The position numbers and the translations under genes are program-made. Of a stretch of 64,000 nt of DNA, positions 9,704 to 21,307 are shown piece after piece. Position 1 is the stretch's first letter. Every line of letters begins with the position of its first letter. Location: the NCBI GenBank assembly GCA_905147135.1, contig LR990060.1, positions 14,028,001 to 14,092,000 on the forward strand. Direction: 5' to 3'. The notes under the pieces are model-generated. The model was given only the letters and a program-made list of their open reading frames with translations, was not told the DNA's origin and ran no database searches. Source of the DNA: Blastobasis lacticolella (taxonomy: Eukaryota; Arthropoda; Insecta; Lepidoptera; Blastobasidae).

Positions 9704-12700
9704 GTGTCAAAGGATGTAGAAGTGGTTCCGCTACTGCTGCTGCATGGATGGTCAGGGTCTGTGCGGGAATTCTACGAAGCCGCACCTCTGTTAGCCACAG
9801 AGACCCCGAGCGGTGATTTCACCTTGGAGCTCATCATCCCCAGTCTCCCAGGATACGGATTCTCCGATGTAAGTGTGCTGAGAATCAGAGAACTGGAGAA
9901 CATCGGCTCAGTGCTTATTTGGCCTATCGACCAGATTTAATAATCGAAAATTAACTTTTAATGCAGTATTGTTAAGGCATAAATTTCTATCGTGTCCAAT
10001 GGTAGATAGGTCAGCAAGCACTCAGGCGTCGAGAAGTGAATTTTGCTTTGAGAAACTATATGGGCAGGGTGAGCAATCCAATTCGGTGTGTGAGGAGACT
10101 AACATTATTATCATCATCATCATCTCGGCTTTAGTCCCGGTTGTGATCTTGCGCGAGGACCAACAGAGTCTGAAACTATATGATAAAGTCATTTATTCTC
10201 AGGAACCACAAGGCCCATTATACAATTTGTCTGGTCTAAGTATTTTATGATTTACTAAAAGCCTTTTCCTTTTACCTTCCATTAAAATTTTTTAGTTTCT
10301 ATTAAAAATTACTCGAGCAACTAATGAGTTTTATATTTAAGGGCCCACAGTTTATTTAAGTAGCTATAGGTACCATTATTGTTTTTGTACCTAACTGTAT
10401 GTAACTTATTCTTATTCTCATTCTTATTATCATTCTTATTCTCATTCTTATTCTCATTCTTATTCTCATTCTTATTCTCATTCTTATTCTCATTATTATT
10501 CTCATTCCTATTCTCATTCCTATTCTCATTCTTATTCTCATTCCTATTCTCATTCCTATTCTCATTCCTATTCTCATTCTTATTCTCAGTCTTATTCTCA
10601 ATCTTATTCTTAATTGAACAGGCTGCGGTTCGGCCCGGTATGGATACGTCCCAAATGGCTGTGGTGATGCGGAACCTCATGCAACGGCTTGGCATCAAAA
10701 AGTACTACGTCCAAGGCGGAGACGATGGCGGAATGATCGCTGCGCTAACGACCACCATCTTCCCTGATGAAATTCTAGGCTTTCACAGCAACCTGGCTAT
10801 GGTTTACGTAAGTTACGTTTATCGTAATATTAAGCTGACGATTTTACTGAATATTCACTGCAGATAAGCACTTCGTAGCATACAATAATCCACAGACTTG
10901 AGCCTCCTGGACATTAATTTGTCGTAAGAATCACGCTTGAAGATATGCAAGCTTGGAGATAAAACAGTTTAACTTAGAAATCCTGACTTATCTGCCCCTA
11001 ACAAAGTAGTCGGCTTTTGCCACACCTATTAATGTGAGACCTTGATTGGCATTATCTTCTACTCTGGTATACGTCGCAGTTGTAGGTTCTAAAATATAAT
11101 TTGACAGATTGACGTCGCTGAGTCAGATGCAAGACCCAACAATTTAAATTTTTAAATATAAATTTTAAATTTTGATTACTTAAGGCCTTGCCACATACAA
11201 AGCTCGGCGCGAGCGCGGCGTGAGCGCGGTGCGATATTTGCTAGGCAACCATCGCGCGGCGCGATGGTTGCCTAGCAACTATCGCGCCGCGCGATGGTTG
11301 CCTAGCAAATAACGCGCCGCGCTCGCGCCGAGCTTTGTATGTGGCAAGGCCTTTAATCCAAATAAAAAGTTCATTTTCTTTTACAGACTCCAAGCACTGT
11401 CTTCAAAATAATACTCGGATCATTCTTTCCCTCTCTGGTCGTGGAACCTCACTTGGCCGATAGGCTGTATCCATTGTCTTCATTCTTTGCTCATTTAATG
11501 GAAGAGTTTGGGTACTTTCATATTCAAGCAACCAAGCCTGACACCGTGGGTAAGTTCTTGTATATTCTTGTTTAATAAATTAGTTTGTCCTCAACTGAAT
11601 TAAATAACGGTGGTATATTTTAATCTATTTGTAATCTGTCTTCGACCGAATTGTTGCTTCACATCCTGGTAATGCCTGCCTGACAAGCACTTACCTTATC
11701 TGCTGTTACATTTCCTTCTTATCATCGTTATATTTCTCCAAATCAATTCTACCATAACTAATTTGTTCTTCAGGGACAAGCTTATCAGATTCCCCTGCCG
11801 GGCTGCTAGCATATATTCTTGAGAAGTTCTCGACCTGGACTGTTCGGAACAACCGTCATAAGCCTGATGGCGGTCTCGAAGCTGGCTCTCGGTACTCTCG
11901 AAATCAGCTCATCGATAACATCATGCTGTACTGGACCTCCAACTCCATCACCACCTCAATGAGACTCTACGCTGAGTCAAATACCAAGAAGTTCTTGGCT
12001 TTGAATCAGGTCATGGATTTGTAAGTTGTTACCAATGTTTTTGTAAGTCTGTTGTTTAGCTTTGGTTGCAAATCTTTTCTGGATTTTATTCATTGTTTGA
12101 GGAGTCTATCTTTGGTGTCTGAGGTTAAAGCAACACAAAGGGCAAGTGGCTTGTGGCGACGTCAGCAGTCTCGCTATAATAGTTCATAGAATATTTTAAA
12201 TGCAATTAAAATTTAGTGCCTTTTTCCTACTTATGTAGATAAGCTGCCTCAGTTAAGCTGCTCTTAGTCCAAGGGCTCTCGTGAAACTATATGAGACACG
12301 TGTCAACTTTAGAACTATCATCAATTATATACACATATGTATGAGACATGGCCAGTATAAAGAGGACAATACAGTATCTACAACACATTTTAAAGAAAAG
12401 TCAGGTCAAGAGCTCCCCCTATGCAGACTACCATTTATAAAAATATCGATGAATGTGGAAGATGTGAAACAGATTTGTCAGCACCGTAGCAAGTGAATCA
12501 ATGTGATCTCTGCCTATCCGTATGGTAAAAAAAAACGATACAAGAGCAGTTTTCATATGTCATTGCCGGTGTATGCGCGTCATCTTCTATGTGGATGAGC
12601 TCATATAAAGACCCCTTTGGTTTCCCATGGTATTTTGACGTTTATTAGGTTATACATATTATTTTATTGCATTTATTGAGTTTGACTCATATTTGATGTC

Positions 12701-13727
12701 TCTCCTACAGAACCAGGACCGCAGTTCCAACGTGGGTAATGCAAGCGAAAGAGGAGCTGTTCTACCAAACCCCTGCTATGCTCCGCACAAAGTATGAGCG
12801 TCTAGTAAATGTAACCGTCTTGGAAGATGGTGGACATTTCATTGCTATGGAATTGCCAAAGGTTTGTACTTTTTACTAACAAAATGGGACCATAACTCCT
12901 GTCCAATACATTACGTTATTTGTACGAAAATTAGAAAGAATATTACCCCACAATATTCAAAAAGGCACAAGAAAACAGAATTAGAAAACATAGACATTAT
13001 TTATTTTGACATAACAAAAATCCATAAGCATTTACATATTCAGAGAATTTACTGCCATTCCCACAAAATAATAAAAAATTACAAGATTTTATTCAGTTTC
13101 ATGCGTCCCGGTGTCAGCAATAAAATCTTGCAAATCAATGTCCCACCGGTATCCGATTGACCTGAAATTTTGCATACTAATATTGTAAGTTTTGTGACAA
13201 TACAATGTTATGATGCCATCGAGCTGATCTGATGATGGAAACTATACATGATAAATCCCCAGTATTTGGGCTCACATGATATGACCCAATATTCTTAGGA
13301 TCTTTGTGTGAGAGACTCGAGAGACTTAGAAAGTATCACAACTTTTATAAAAACTCTCGATACTCAGAAAGAACGTGTGTTTTGTACTAGACGCTATGGT
13401 TCATACATTTATCTAGGTTTCATGTGAAAAAATGCCGCAGATGTGATATAACTTTGAGGGCTAAGCTACTACACCTAAAGCATGTAAATCTTATCATTCA
13501 ATTTGGATCACTACAACGCAAATATTGTTGGTTAGTAACGGATATAGATAAAGCCGGGGCAAATAGGGGCCCATTCAGATGGGATTAGGCTTGACTGAGT
13601 CCGGTTTGTATTCTATTCTATTTTTTCATATTGCTTCCAGGTTTTCGCCGAAGATGTCTTCAAAGCCGTGGAAGCCTTCAGAAAGCTGCCAAAGATCCAC
13701 CGTTACGACAAATATCAGGAATTTTGA
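9704..13727 (+). CDS. JHEH-B: divergent epoxide hydrolase paralogue, N-terminal exons not found
   Basis: Six exons join in frame to 332 codons: 9704-9868, 10622-10807, 11387-11549, 11774-12020, 12711-12861, 13641-13727 (stop TGA). All have AG/GT borders. It is an alpha/beta-hydrolase of the JHEH family but altered: HGWSG replaces HGWPG, and GGDDG replaces GGDWG (the nucleophile Asp remains). The acidic E and the GGHFIAMELP histidine are kept 27 residues apart, and MRLY is kept. The cap exon has extra residues. Gene structure differs from the other copies: exons 4 and 5 are fused up to MVY, a new intron splits old exon 5, and another splits the last exon. No membrane-anchor or EHN exon is visible between 5180 and 9703. 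It may therefore be a truncated gene, or one fed by upstream exons of JHEH-A through readthrough splicing. The open frame through six exons argues against old decay. Confidence 0.8.
10406..10614 (+). repeat. 12-base minisatellite abutting a splice acceptor
   Basis: About 17 units of ATTCTTATTCTC with C/T variants end a few bases before the AG acceptor of JHEH-B exon 10622-10807. The tract is pyrimidine-rich on the coding strand, so it forms most of the region where the polypyrimidine tract and branch point would lie. The long frames through it are artefacts of the repeat. Confidence 0.85.
11184..11352. mobile_element. GC-rich palindromic MITE with TTAA flanks
   Basis: A nearly perfect inverted repeat: the left arm starts GGCCTTGCCACATACAAAGC and the right arm is its reverse complement. 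Internal blocks of GGTTGCCTAGCAA and CGCGCCGCGCG also alternate in orientation. TTAA lies on both sides (11180-11183 and 11353-11356), as expected for piggyBac-type insertion. It sits in a JHEH-B intron just before exon 11387-11549 and contrasts in base composition with the AT-rich surroundings. Confidence 0.75.
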
Positions 13728-13729
13728 AT

Positions 13730-14395
13730 ATCGTTGTTTTGTAAATAATATTCCATAATGGGATTCCAATCGGCTCCTGAGACTGTTCAACCAGCCTCGG
13801 GGTTCCATGCGGAAGACCTTAGTCAGCCTCTTTTCGCCATCGGTTCACCATTGCGGTGCGGAAGTTCGATTAGCCTCAAAGTACGAAATGGTTACCTATC
13901 CACTTCCCGGACTCTGCCAGCGTACCTTGGTTAACGGTCTCTCAAGCACGCTGCCACTAAACCTCTACCATTTCCTATTTTTAAATTTTTAGACTATAAA
14001 ATAATGAATACTATCTACTTAGGTAGCAATTATTGTTGTATGATTTTTTTGTTTCTAATAAAAAATGTTTAAAGCGACCAATGTTTCTTACACTTTTAAA
14101 TACTAATCTGTCTGTTACATTACTCCCTGCCTTTACCACTATTCTCTATTTTTTATTACTAGCTTTTATTTAACTTGCACTGGTCGTATGTTACCGTCAA
14201 AGTTTGCAAACAATTTTTCGACCATTGGTTGGTATTCGATCGAGCTGAAATTTGGTATACCAATGTAACTTGGAAGACAATGCATTCATAAGTTACCATG
14301 GAGCTGGTCGGTTGATGGACTCGGAATGTGGTCATAGGAACTAATGAACACAATAGGATCGTGTTTGGGCTCTTTTGAATATGGGTCATGATGAG
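13730..14395. other. 3' flank of JHEH-B, nothing assigned
   Basis: Contains the likely 3'UTR. AT-rich beyond about 13990, with an AATAAAAAATG near 14057 that could end the transcript. No further exon-like sequence seen. Confidence 0.35.
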
Positions 14396-14790
14396 TAGGT
14401 ACTATTAAAGTAGCTTGTTATTAAATTATTATTTTTCATTTGAGAGATTAGTACAATAACAACAACAACTGCCAGTTGCCAACAAGCATTAAAAAATGCT
14501 TTTACATAATCAAACAAAATGGCTGGCGACGGATTATCAGACCTGGTGTAGCTATATGTGTGTAGGTCATGTACAACACAATAAATTGTCAAGTAATTGT
14601 CGTTGCTTACATGCTTCACTTCTCTTTTGTGTAGAATGGCGTCTGTATTTTTTTTACGTTTTGGCTATGTAACAACAAATAATGAATTGTAAACGTTTTG
14701 TACCAATTAAATTATGTCCATGTCTATTATGTAATAAAGTCTTTAGTCCAGCAGTAAGCTGTTATGTACTGTTGATGTGATCTGATCTAT
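14395..14790 (-). repeat. Dispersed repeat related (inverted) to 19180-19515
   Basis: Blocks such as ttacatgcttcact and cagcagtaagctgttatg occur here and as reverse complements at 19180-19300. Class unknown. Confidence 0.5.
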
Positions 14791-14948
14791 ATAAACTTCT
14801 AACATTACTTCAAATCGTTAAAATGATTTTGCTCGTAACAAATCCAAAGCAAATCTGCTTCTTTCGTTGGATTATTCAACTTTATTAGATTACTTTCTAA
14901 ATAGTAGACAATCAAAATATCTATTTTTTTTATTCTACGTATTTATTA

Positions 14949-15115
14949 TAAAAAAAAAAAAAAAAAAAAAAGGCCTACCTCAAGGTGGACCGATGACCTG
15001 GTAAGGATCGCAGGTACCGGCTGGATGCGGAAAGCACAGGACCGGCCTTTGTGGAAATCTCTGCGGCAGGCCTATGCCCAGCAGTGAGCTTCTTCTGGCT
15101 GATATGATGAACCAA
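14949..15115 (+). mobile_element. RTE-type retrotransposon 3'-end fragment next to an A-run
   Basis: After a run of about 23 A (14950-14972) comes sequence whose translation includes TRWTDDLVRIAGTGWMRKAQ, the C-terminal tail found in the RTE element at 53435-55290. The A-run lies on the 5' side of the fragment, so it may belong to another insertion. Confidence 0.6.
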
Positions 15116-15235
15116 AATACAGAACCGTAGGTGCGCTGTCACTGACGACTAAGATGAAATGTCACATGCCTGTTATTTCGCTGGCTACCTTATCCTTCAA
15201 AGCAGAAAACAACAATGCTGCTTTTCGGTAGAAAT

Positions 15236-15492
15236 AAATAAAATAAATAAATAATCGTGGACAAATTCACACAGCGCCATTTAACCCCAAAGTAAGCAAA
15301 GCTTGTGTTATGGGTGCTAGATAACTGATAAACTACTTATATACTTTTAAATACATACTTATTATACATAGAACAGCCAGACCCGTAACAGAAATAAAAA
15401 TTCATCATTTCAGTTTCTGCCCGGCCGGGAATCGAACCCGGGACCTCTTGCGTGGCAGATCACTGTTGACCACTGAGCCACTCAGGTCGTAA
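15236..15492 (-). mobile_element. SINE family S1
   Basis: On the minus strand it shows a box A (TGGCTCAGTGG), box B (ggttcgattcccg) and the same body as at 361-610, ending in an (ATTT)n tail on the plus-left side. The tRNA-like head is best seen in this copy. Confidence 0.8.
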
Positions 15493-15849
15493 ATAAATAG
15501 GGCTTCAGTACTCACCCAAGCCGACTCCTCAGGCTTGACAGAGTCCTACCACCTGATTAAATATCTTTAGCTGTACTTATAAATATACATATAGTTATTG
15601 TAACTATGTGATCCATAACGCCAACAACTTTTCGCTTATGCGTGTGTTCTCTGAGGAAGCTAATGTCTATTAACCTACACATCGAGTCAAGGCTAAAACA
15701 ATAACAGGTAACCACATAGAGACCAGTCGCTGTATTAATAACTTGTTTATTATTTTTACTTCCTATACTTATTTAATTATATTATTACTAAACGGAAAAA
15801 TAAATATTTAAAATAAAAAAAAATGGCGCGGCATTTTTTCTATTATTGT

Positions 15850-16400
15850 ATTACATACTGGCTTTTACCAGCGACTTCGTTTTTATGGCAGTTTATCTGT
15901 TTTCCGAACGACCATTTTAAATGACCTCCCCAATGTATCAAAGCTAGTACGACGGAGAGGTCAAGCTGTATCTCTGGTTTTATCCAACCGAATTAGATGA
16001 AACATGGCCTATATTTTAAGTTGGACCCCAAACTACCAATCTGCGAAAACCCCATCAAGATCTATTCGCCGCCATTTTCATATTTCTTATGGTTTAGCTG
16101 ATCTGTTATGGTATCACTTGTTTTAGTTTCCAAAATGAATTATAGGCTTTATGTTGCCCAGGCTTAACAACTACACAACAAAAAAGCTTCATTAAAATCC
16201 TTAAAGTAGTTCCGGAGATTAGCGTCTACAAACTGATATACAGACAAAACTTTAAAAAATCTTATTTCTTCATCGCCCTTAATATATTTTTTGTAAGGAA
16301 ATATATTCAATGTATAGGTATACATGACCAGGCATTTGAAACGGTATGTGACGATGGGACCGAACATCAAGCAAGATGCCTATTCAGAATGAATCAGCAT
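15850..16400. repeat. Composite repeat region, partly repeated at 57965-58200
   Basis: Segments such as attttaaatgacctc and aattagatgaaaca are shared with 57995-58200. The start (gcttttaccagcgacttcgt) resembles the start of the common repeat seen at 57709. No gene recognised. Confidence 0.45.
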
Positions 16401-16654
16401 AACGCTGTCTTGAAGGTTATACTAACTGTTTAAACTCATTTTATTTCTGGGTCGTACGTAGGAATTAGTAGGTATATATGTGAGAACACTGCCGGTTCAT
16501 TACAGATTGGAGTATTATTACTCTAATATTGTTATTAACGCGCTACGCGTCAGGTATAACTCGGGTACAAGCTTGTTTAATAGGCCAGTGATCAAGAGTA
16601 CACCCATTGAAACCTGGAACGCAATAGAGAGGTAGGGTATAGCGGAGTATACCG

Positions 16655-16967
16655 TTCGAATTGGAGCCGCCCGACTGGGGAACTACCTCCACCCTACAGA
16701 ATACCGCACCTAAACAATACTCTTTTAAATAGTATTGTGTTTCTGCCGGTGATTAAGGTCTCCAGTGCTCCATGGGGTGGGGATTTGGGGAACCGAGGCT
16801 TTGGCAGTGCAGGGGCATTTGCCTTTTTGCTGCCAGATCAACGTGTTATAGAGATGGGCAACGCATTGGCGATACTCTTGTCTTTGCTGATGTCTATAGG
16901 CAGTGGTGACTACTTCCCATCAGGTGGCCCCCTTGCCTGTTTGTCTACCGTATGTCATAAAAAATAG
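16655..16967 (+). mobile_element. Non-LTR 3'-end fragment, family N1
   Basis: Contains ttctgccggtga, ggggaaccg.ggctttggca, ttgctgccagatcaacg and ends ccgtatgtcataaaaaata. The same family occurs near 46835 and 58365 (+) and, reversed, near 20028 and 23905. It is the 5'-truncated end of a retroelement and carries no complete gene. Confidence 0.65.
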
Positions 16968-18740
16968 GGACCCTTTTATGATTATTCCGTCATTGTTAAT
17001 AGCTTTTCGTTCTTCAAACAGGCCACAAAACTCTCCATCTTGTCAGGGGTAATCGGACTATTCATAGGTTTGGAGGAAGATGATTGTGGGTCTTGCTAGA
17101 CATATTATTGAAATAACAACACCAACGGTCTTCAATGTTGAGTTTGTACTTTGAGCAACACGTTCTCCATGCTTTTTATGGCAATTCAACTTGAGACATC
17201 TAAACTGACTAGACTTAATGTAATTCGGTAACTTATTACATAGTCTTACAGACATGGCCAATGGACTTGTTGAGTGTAGCGTGAGAGAAGTGTGGCCGAA
17301 GATAGACCATACCTGTCTAAGTAGAGCCTTTTCATTTTAGCGTTGGAGGTAATAGTATATTAATATCACTATCATCACTACATAATACAAAACAAAGTCC
17401 CAATGCGCTACTGTCTGTCTGTATGTTCGCGATAAACTCAAAAATAACAGAATATATTGACACCAATAGGCATGAGGAAGGTTTCTACCCGTGCGAAGCC
17501 AGGGCGGGTCGCTAGTTATAATCATGAGCCTAGATAACAACAATCAGACAGAAGATATTCGAGTAATAGGCTATGTCGTTGATAACAGCGTGACTCGCGC
17601 TTCGCCGGTCGTCGTGATCAGTTGTGAAGTCTCGTGCGATTGTGCCGCTTGTTTATCGGAGTGTTTTTCACCAAATTTTAAAAGGTAAGACTCCATTTTT
17701 ATTGTAGCATGTAGGTATTATAGTCTATTTTTTAATTGTTGTCGGATGAATTACATATTTGGAAACCTTTAGTTAATTAGTACTGAATATACTCAGAGTA
17801 AACATGTTCAGGAATTTGTGATATTTCGTTCAGAAATGTTTGTTTTATTTGGCTTTTTTTTTATGAGCCTTCAGTGTCCTACTGCAGGGCAAAGGCCTCT
17901 CTCCCATTTTTCCACGTAGACCTATTTCTTGCCAGGTCTCTCCACTCTTTCGCATACGCCTCTAATTCGTCATGTCATATTTTTCGAGGCCGGCGATATT
18001 TGGCTTGCTATAGCTTTAATATGTAATAAATACCTTTAAATAACATTAAAATTAGACTTAAATACCATATAGTGTGACACATGCATCCGACCTGAATCTG
18101 AGAAACGGCTATGCGTATCAACTTCACCGCTCTTAGAATATCAACACGATACTACACGCTAAAAAAACTGTTTGGCAACTTATGCCGAGTTCTACGTCAT
18201 AGAACGATACTTTCGATGTTTCATATAAAAAATTGAATAGTAACCTAAATTTAATGTATCAAAATGTGTTTCTCGTACTATAATCCCTTTGTGAGCACAA
18301 GGACTGACAAGGACAGATTATCCAATCGATATCCACACTTCATAATTTTTACCATTGCCGACTTTGCCACTTTTTTGTCAATGCCGACTTATCGTGATCC
18401 TATTCAACATGCTTTTTATGAAAGTGTGGAGTGGTCCTTCCTATTCTATCAGTCAGATTTATAAAGAAAAAATATTTTTTATTTTATGTTAATGTGGATT
18501 TTTGAAAACCGCTTACGCATTTGAGACTTCTTACATTTTTGTCATGGAAGGTAGTCACCTTGTACTTACCATAAGCTTTGTAGAGATTGTATGGCTTCCA
18601 GTCTCATTAATGTACAGCTATTTTGCCAGACACCCGCATAAGGAGGCGACAAATATTGTTGAATAATGGTAATAGATATCTATTTAGATGTGTTTTTGTA
18701 GAGATTGTATCAATAGGAGACTAACAATGAAGAAATTTTA
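16968..18740. other. No gene recognised
   Basis: Contains an exon-like stretch ending aaattttaaaag|gtaaga at about 17685 (preceded by a Cys-rich frame), which might be the first exon of an unseen gene or a repeat. A retroelement-tail fragment lies at 17865-17980 (cctactgcagggcaaaggcc). Otherwise AT-rich. Confidence 0.3.
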
Positions 18741-18744
18741 ATAA

Positions 18745-19150
18745 ACATGGACAGTACAACATGGACTTCTTCAAGGAAGGGATGAATAGATTTTTACGGG
18801 GCTGGCAACGTGTAGGTATTGCAAACGTCCATATTCTGCGATGACTGCTTACCATTAGGCAAGCCTGTTTCAATTTCAATTCTTTATTAGCTTTAAATAT
18901 GGTACATAATTACAACACTTATTCATATATTTGTCCGTTTGGTGTCCGTCAGAGTAGAATAACACCAACCCTTAATACTCATGGGTGTGGAGTATCCGTA
19001 GGCTAGAGAATGAGCAGCAGCGTTTTCCATTGTTACATTTACAATACTGCAATCTTCAATCCGCCTGCCGAGCGTGGTGATTATGGCAATATCCTATCCT
19101 TACGTGGGAGAGGCCCTAAGTCCTGCAGTGGACTGTTACAGACTGTTACA
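18745..19150 (+). repeat. Retroelement fragments (N2 piece, then S3)
   Basis: 18750-18865 matches part of family N2 (acaacatggacttcttcaag). 18945-19150 is an S3 copy ending ccctaagtcctgcagtggac. Confidence 0.55.
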
Positions 19151-19272
19151 TGATGTAGTAATGTTAGAAAGTTTATTCAGATCAGATCATATCAACAGTC
19201 CATAACAGCTTACTGCTGGACTAGAGGCTCTTTTACAGTAATAGAGCCAAGGACGTAAAGAAAAATACGGAC

Positions 19273-19516
19273 GCCATTTTACGCAAAAGAGTGAAGCATG
19301 TAAGTAACGACAATTGCTGAGATGATGATTATGATTCTCATATTTAGTCAGAGCATTGAGCGTTGAGTGCGGAAACATATTAATTACCAGCCTTAATTGC
19401 CATTTTACGCAAAAGAGTGAAGCATGTAAGTAACGACAATTGCTGAGATGATGATTATGATTCTCATATTTAGTCAGAGCATTGAGCGTTGAGTGCGGAA
19501 ACATATTAATTACCAG
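19273..19516 (+). repeat. 126-base tandem duplication
   Basis: gccattttacgcaaaagagt begins at 19273 and again at 19399. The two units appear essentially identical, including gtaagtaacgacaattgctg. It produces a repeated reading frame on the minus strand, but the sequence is part of a dispersed repeat also seen near 14600, so it is not taken as a gene. Confidence 0.8.
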
Positions 19517-20027
19517 GCGCATGCCTGGTATTTCTAGAATATATTTCTTTTGCGGTTTTAAATTGCTCCTAGGTACAATTTACAAAATGGCATATTTCGA
19601 ATACAATTATAAGCATGCCAGAGATTTTATAAATTAATTCAATATGATTTATGTCCTTCTTACTTGCTTCTAAATTGTTATTTTTTACTTGTAGTCGCTG
19701 TTAAGGAAATTATTTCCCACCTTAGTAGTATAACATTGCAATTCAGTAGTTCATACTGACCGAAATCACTGCCATTGCAAAGCAAGTACATGATAGTACT
19801 TACTTTGTTGTCTTTGCGTGTTCTTACAGTTTATCTAAACCTAACACAATAGATTTTACCATTCGCACGCGTTAGACCGTAGTTTCGTAACTGGTTTCAA
19901 AACCATTTGAAAACATTACACAAGTCTTCATGGAGCACACCTTTACGAGTATTTACATTTACCTAGATTATCTCCCAAAGTATATTCATTGTGTGTTTTT
20001 ATGATATTATTATTTACTTATGCCATA

Positions 20028-20450
20028 CGATACGCAACCAGGCAAGCGGGCCACCTGATAGAACGTGGTCACCGCTGCCTATGAACATTATCAACACTAG
20101 AGATGTCGCCAATGTATTGTCCTCCTCTACAACACGTTTCTCTAGCAGCTCTGGTACGATTTGGATGTGGAATAAGCTCCCAGCCACAGTGTTTTCTTTG
20201 TCCTATGACATGGGATCATTCAAGAGGTATATTAGAGGTCTCTTCAGAGGCGGGCAACGCATTTGTGACTCCTCCGGTGTTGCTGTTGTCCATAGGACAA
20301 ATCCAATAAAAATGAGTTTGTCTGCCGCATACAAAAAATAAACAGGCAAATGGCCCTCCACTGCCAAAGCCATTCCCCAAAACCCATGAAGCGTTAGAAA
20401 CCTTACTCACCGGTAGGAACGCACTACTATTTAAAGTATTGTTTGGATGT
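20028..20450 (-). mobile_element. Non-LTR 3'-end fragments (N1-like; both orientations)
   Basis: Begins with ccaggcaagcgggccacctg, the reverse of the N1 end, and finishes with ccattccccaaaacccatg. The middle (20100-20340, plus strand) reads like a non-LTR C-terminal tail (NKLPATVFSLSYDMGSFK). Probably two nested fragments. Confidence 0.55.
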
Positions 20451-20639
20451 GGTATTTTGCGGTAAACGTTGGTTCGATCTTTTCAATGCGTACGGCTAAT
20501 TAATTTATTTCTAGCAACAAGATCCTATAGATATAATACACAGCATTACATTTATAATAGGTAATAAACGAATACAATATTAACGACAATAAAAACTATA
20601 CATAAAAATATAAAAACAACAAACTAATTTATAAAAGTA

Positions 20640-20812
20640 TACAATCTACACAAGGAATGGAACACGTTGCCTGCGAGTGTGTTCCCTCATTATAAGCTGG
20701 ACGCCTTCAAGGCTAGAGTGAATAGGCTGTTCCAAGACGGGCATGCTCCATCTTCGGCCGCATCGTCACTTACCAATAGGTGAGATAGCGGTCAAATGCC
20801 TGTCTTATCTAA
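20640..20812 (+). mobile_element. Non-LTR 3'-end fragment, family N3
   Basis: Contains ggaacacgttgcctgcgagt and ends ccaataggtgagatagcggt. The same tail appears at 22240-22400 (+) and, reversed, at 46655, 47985, 57784 and 60884. Confidence 0.6.
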
Positions 20813-21307
20813 AAAAAGAACTATCTCATTTACACAATATATTATTATGATGTGTGAAGTGATATAATATGTAGTTATGATGATTAGTTTATTACAATGG
20901 AAGTGTTTTTCGTATAAGATTGGTTTCTATGACGTCGTAGTGGATGGCGGCATAATGTAATGAGAAAAGTGCAAATTATTCGACTTTGAACAAAAGATTC
21001 TTCCAGAATTACGCATATTTTCTTTACATAGTCTTTAACAAAGTCGCTTCCCGCTGTCTGCCCCTCTGTAACTATATGTGTACGCTTAGATCTTTTATAC
21101 AACGCAACGGATTTTAATGCGGTTTACAACAATAGAAAGAGTGATTCAAGGGATTATAGGGTAGGACAACATGCGAATAAAGTCGAGCTCATCATGTTAG
21201 TAAGATTATCAAGGACTTCATTCCTTATCAAAAATTAGTACAAACCGTAATTTAACTTACGTTTTTCGATATGTTCTCTGTAATGTTTTAAGCAATGCAA
21301 TGTTAAA

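Noticed and set aside
10406..10614. Regular short repeats that could suggest a CRISPR array
   Set aside because: Units are contiguous 12-mers without spacers, in an insect intron.
10379..10867. A 162-codon open frame and a reverse 125-codon Asn/Glu/Lys-rich frame over the same DNA
   Set aside because: Both run through the 12-base minisatellite, whose unit has no stop in several frames. Only 10622-10807 is real exon.
14949..14973. Poly-A run as the end of a processed pseudogene or transcript
   Set aside because: No gene-like sequence precedes it, and the retroelement fragment lies on the wrong side.
17491..17688. Cys-rich frame ending at a donor-like gtaaga, possible first exon
   Set aside because: No partner exon or recognisable product found. 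Left as an unassigned observation only.
19187..19522. 111-codon minus-strand frame with an internal protein repeat
   Set aside because: The repetition comes from the 126-base tandem duplication of non-coding repeat DNA.
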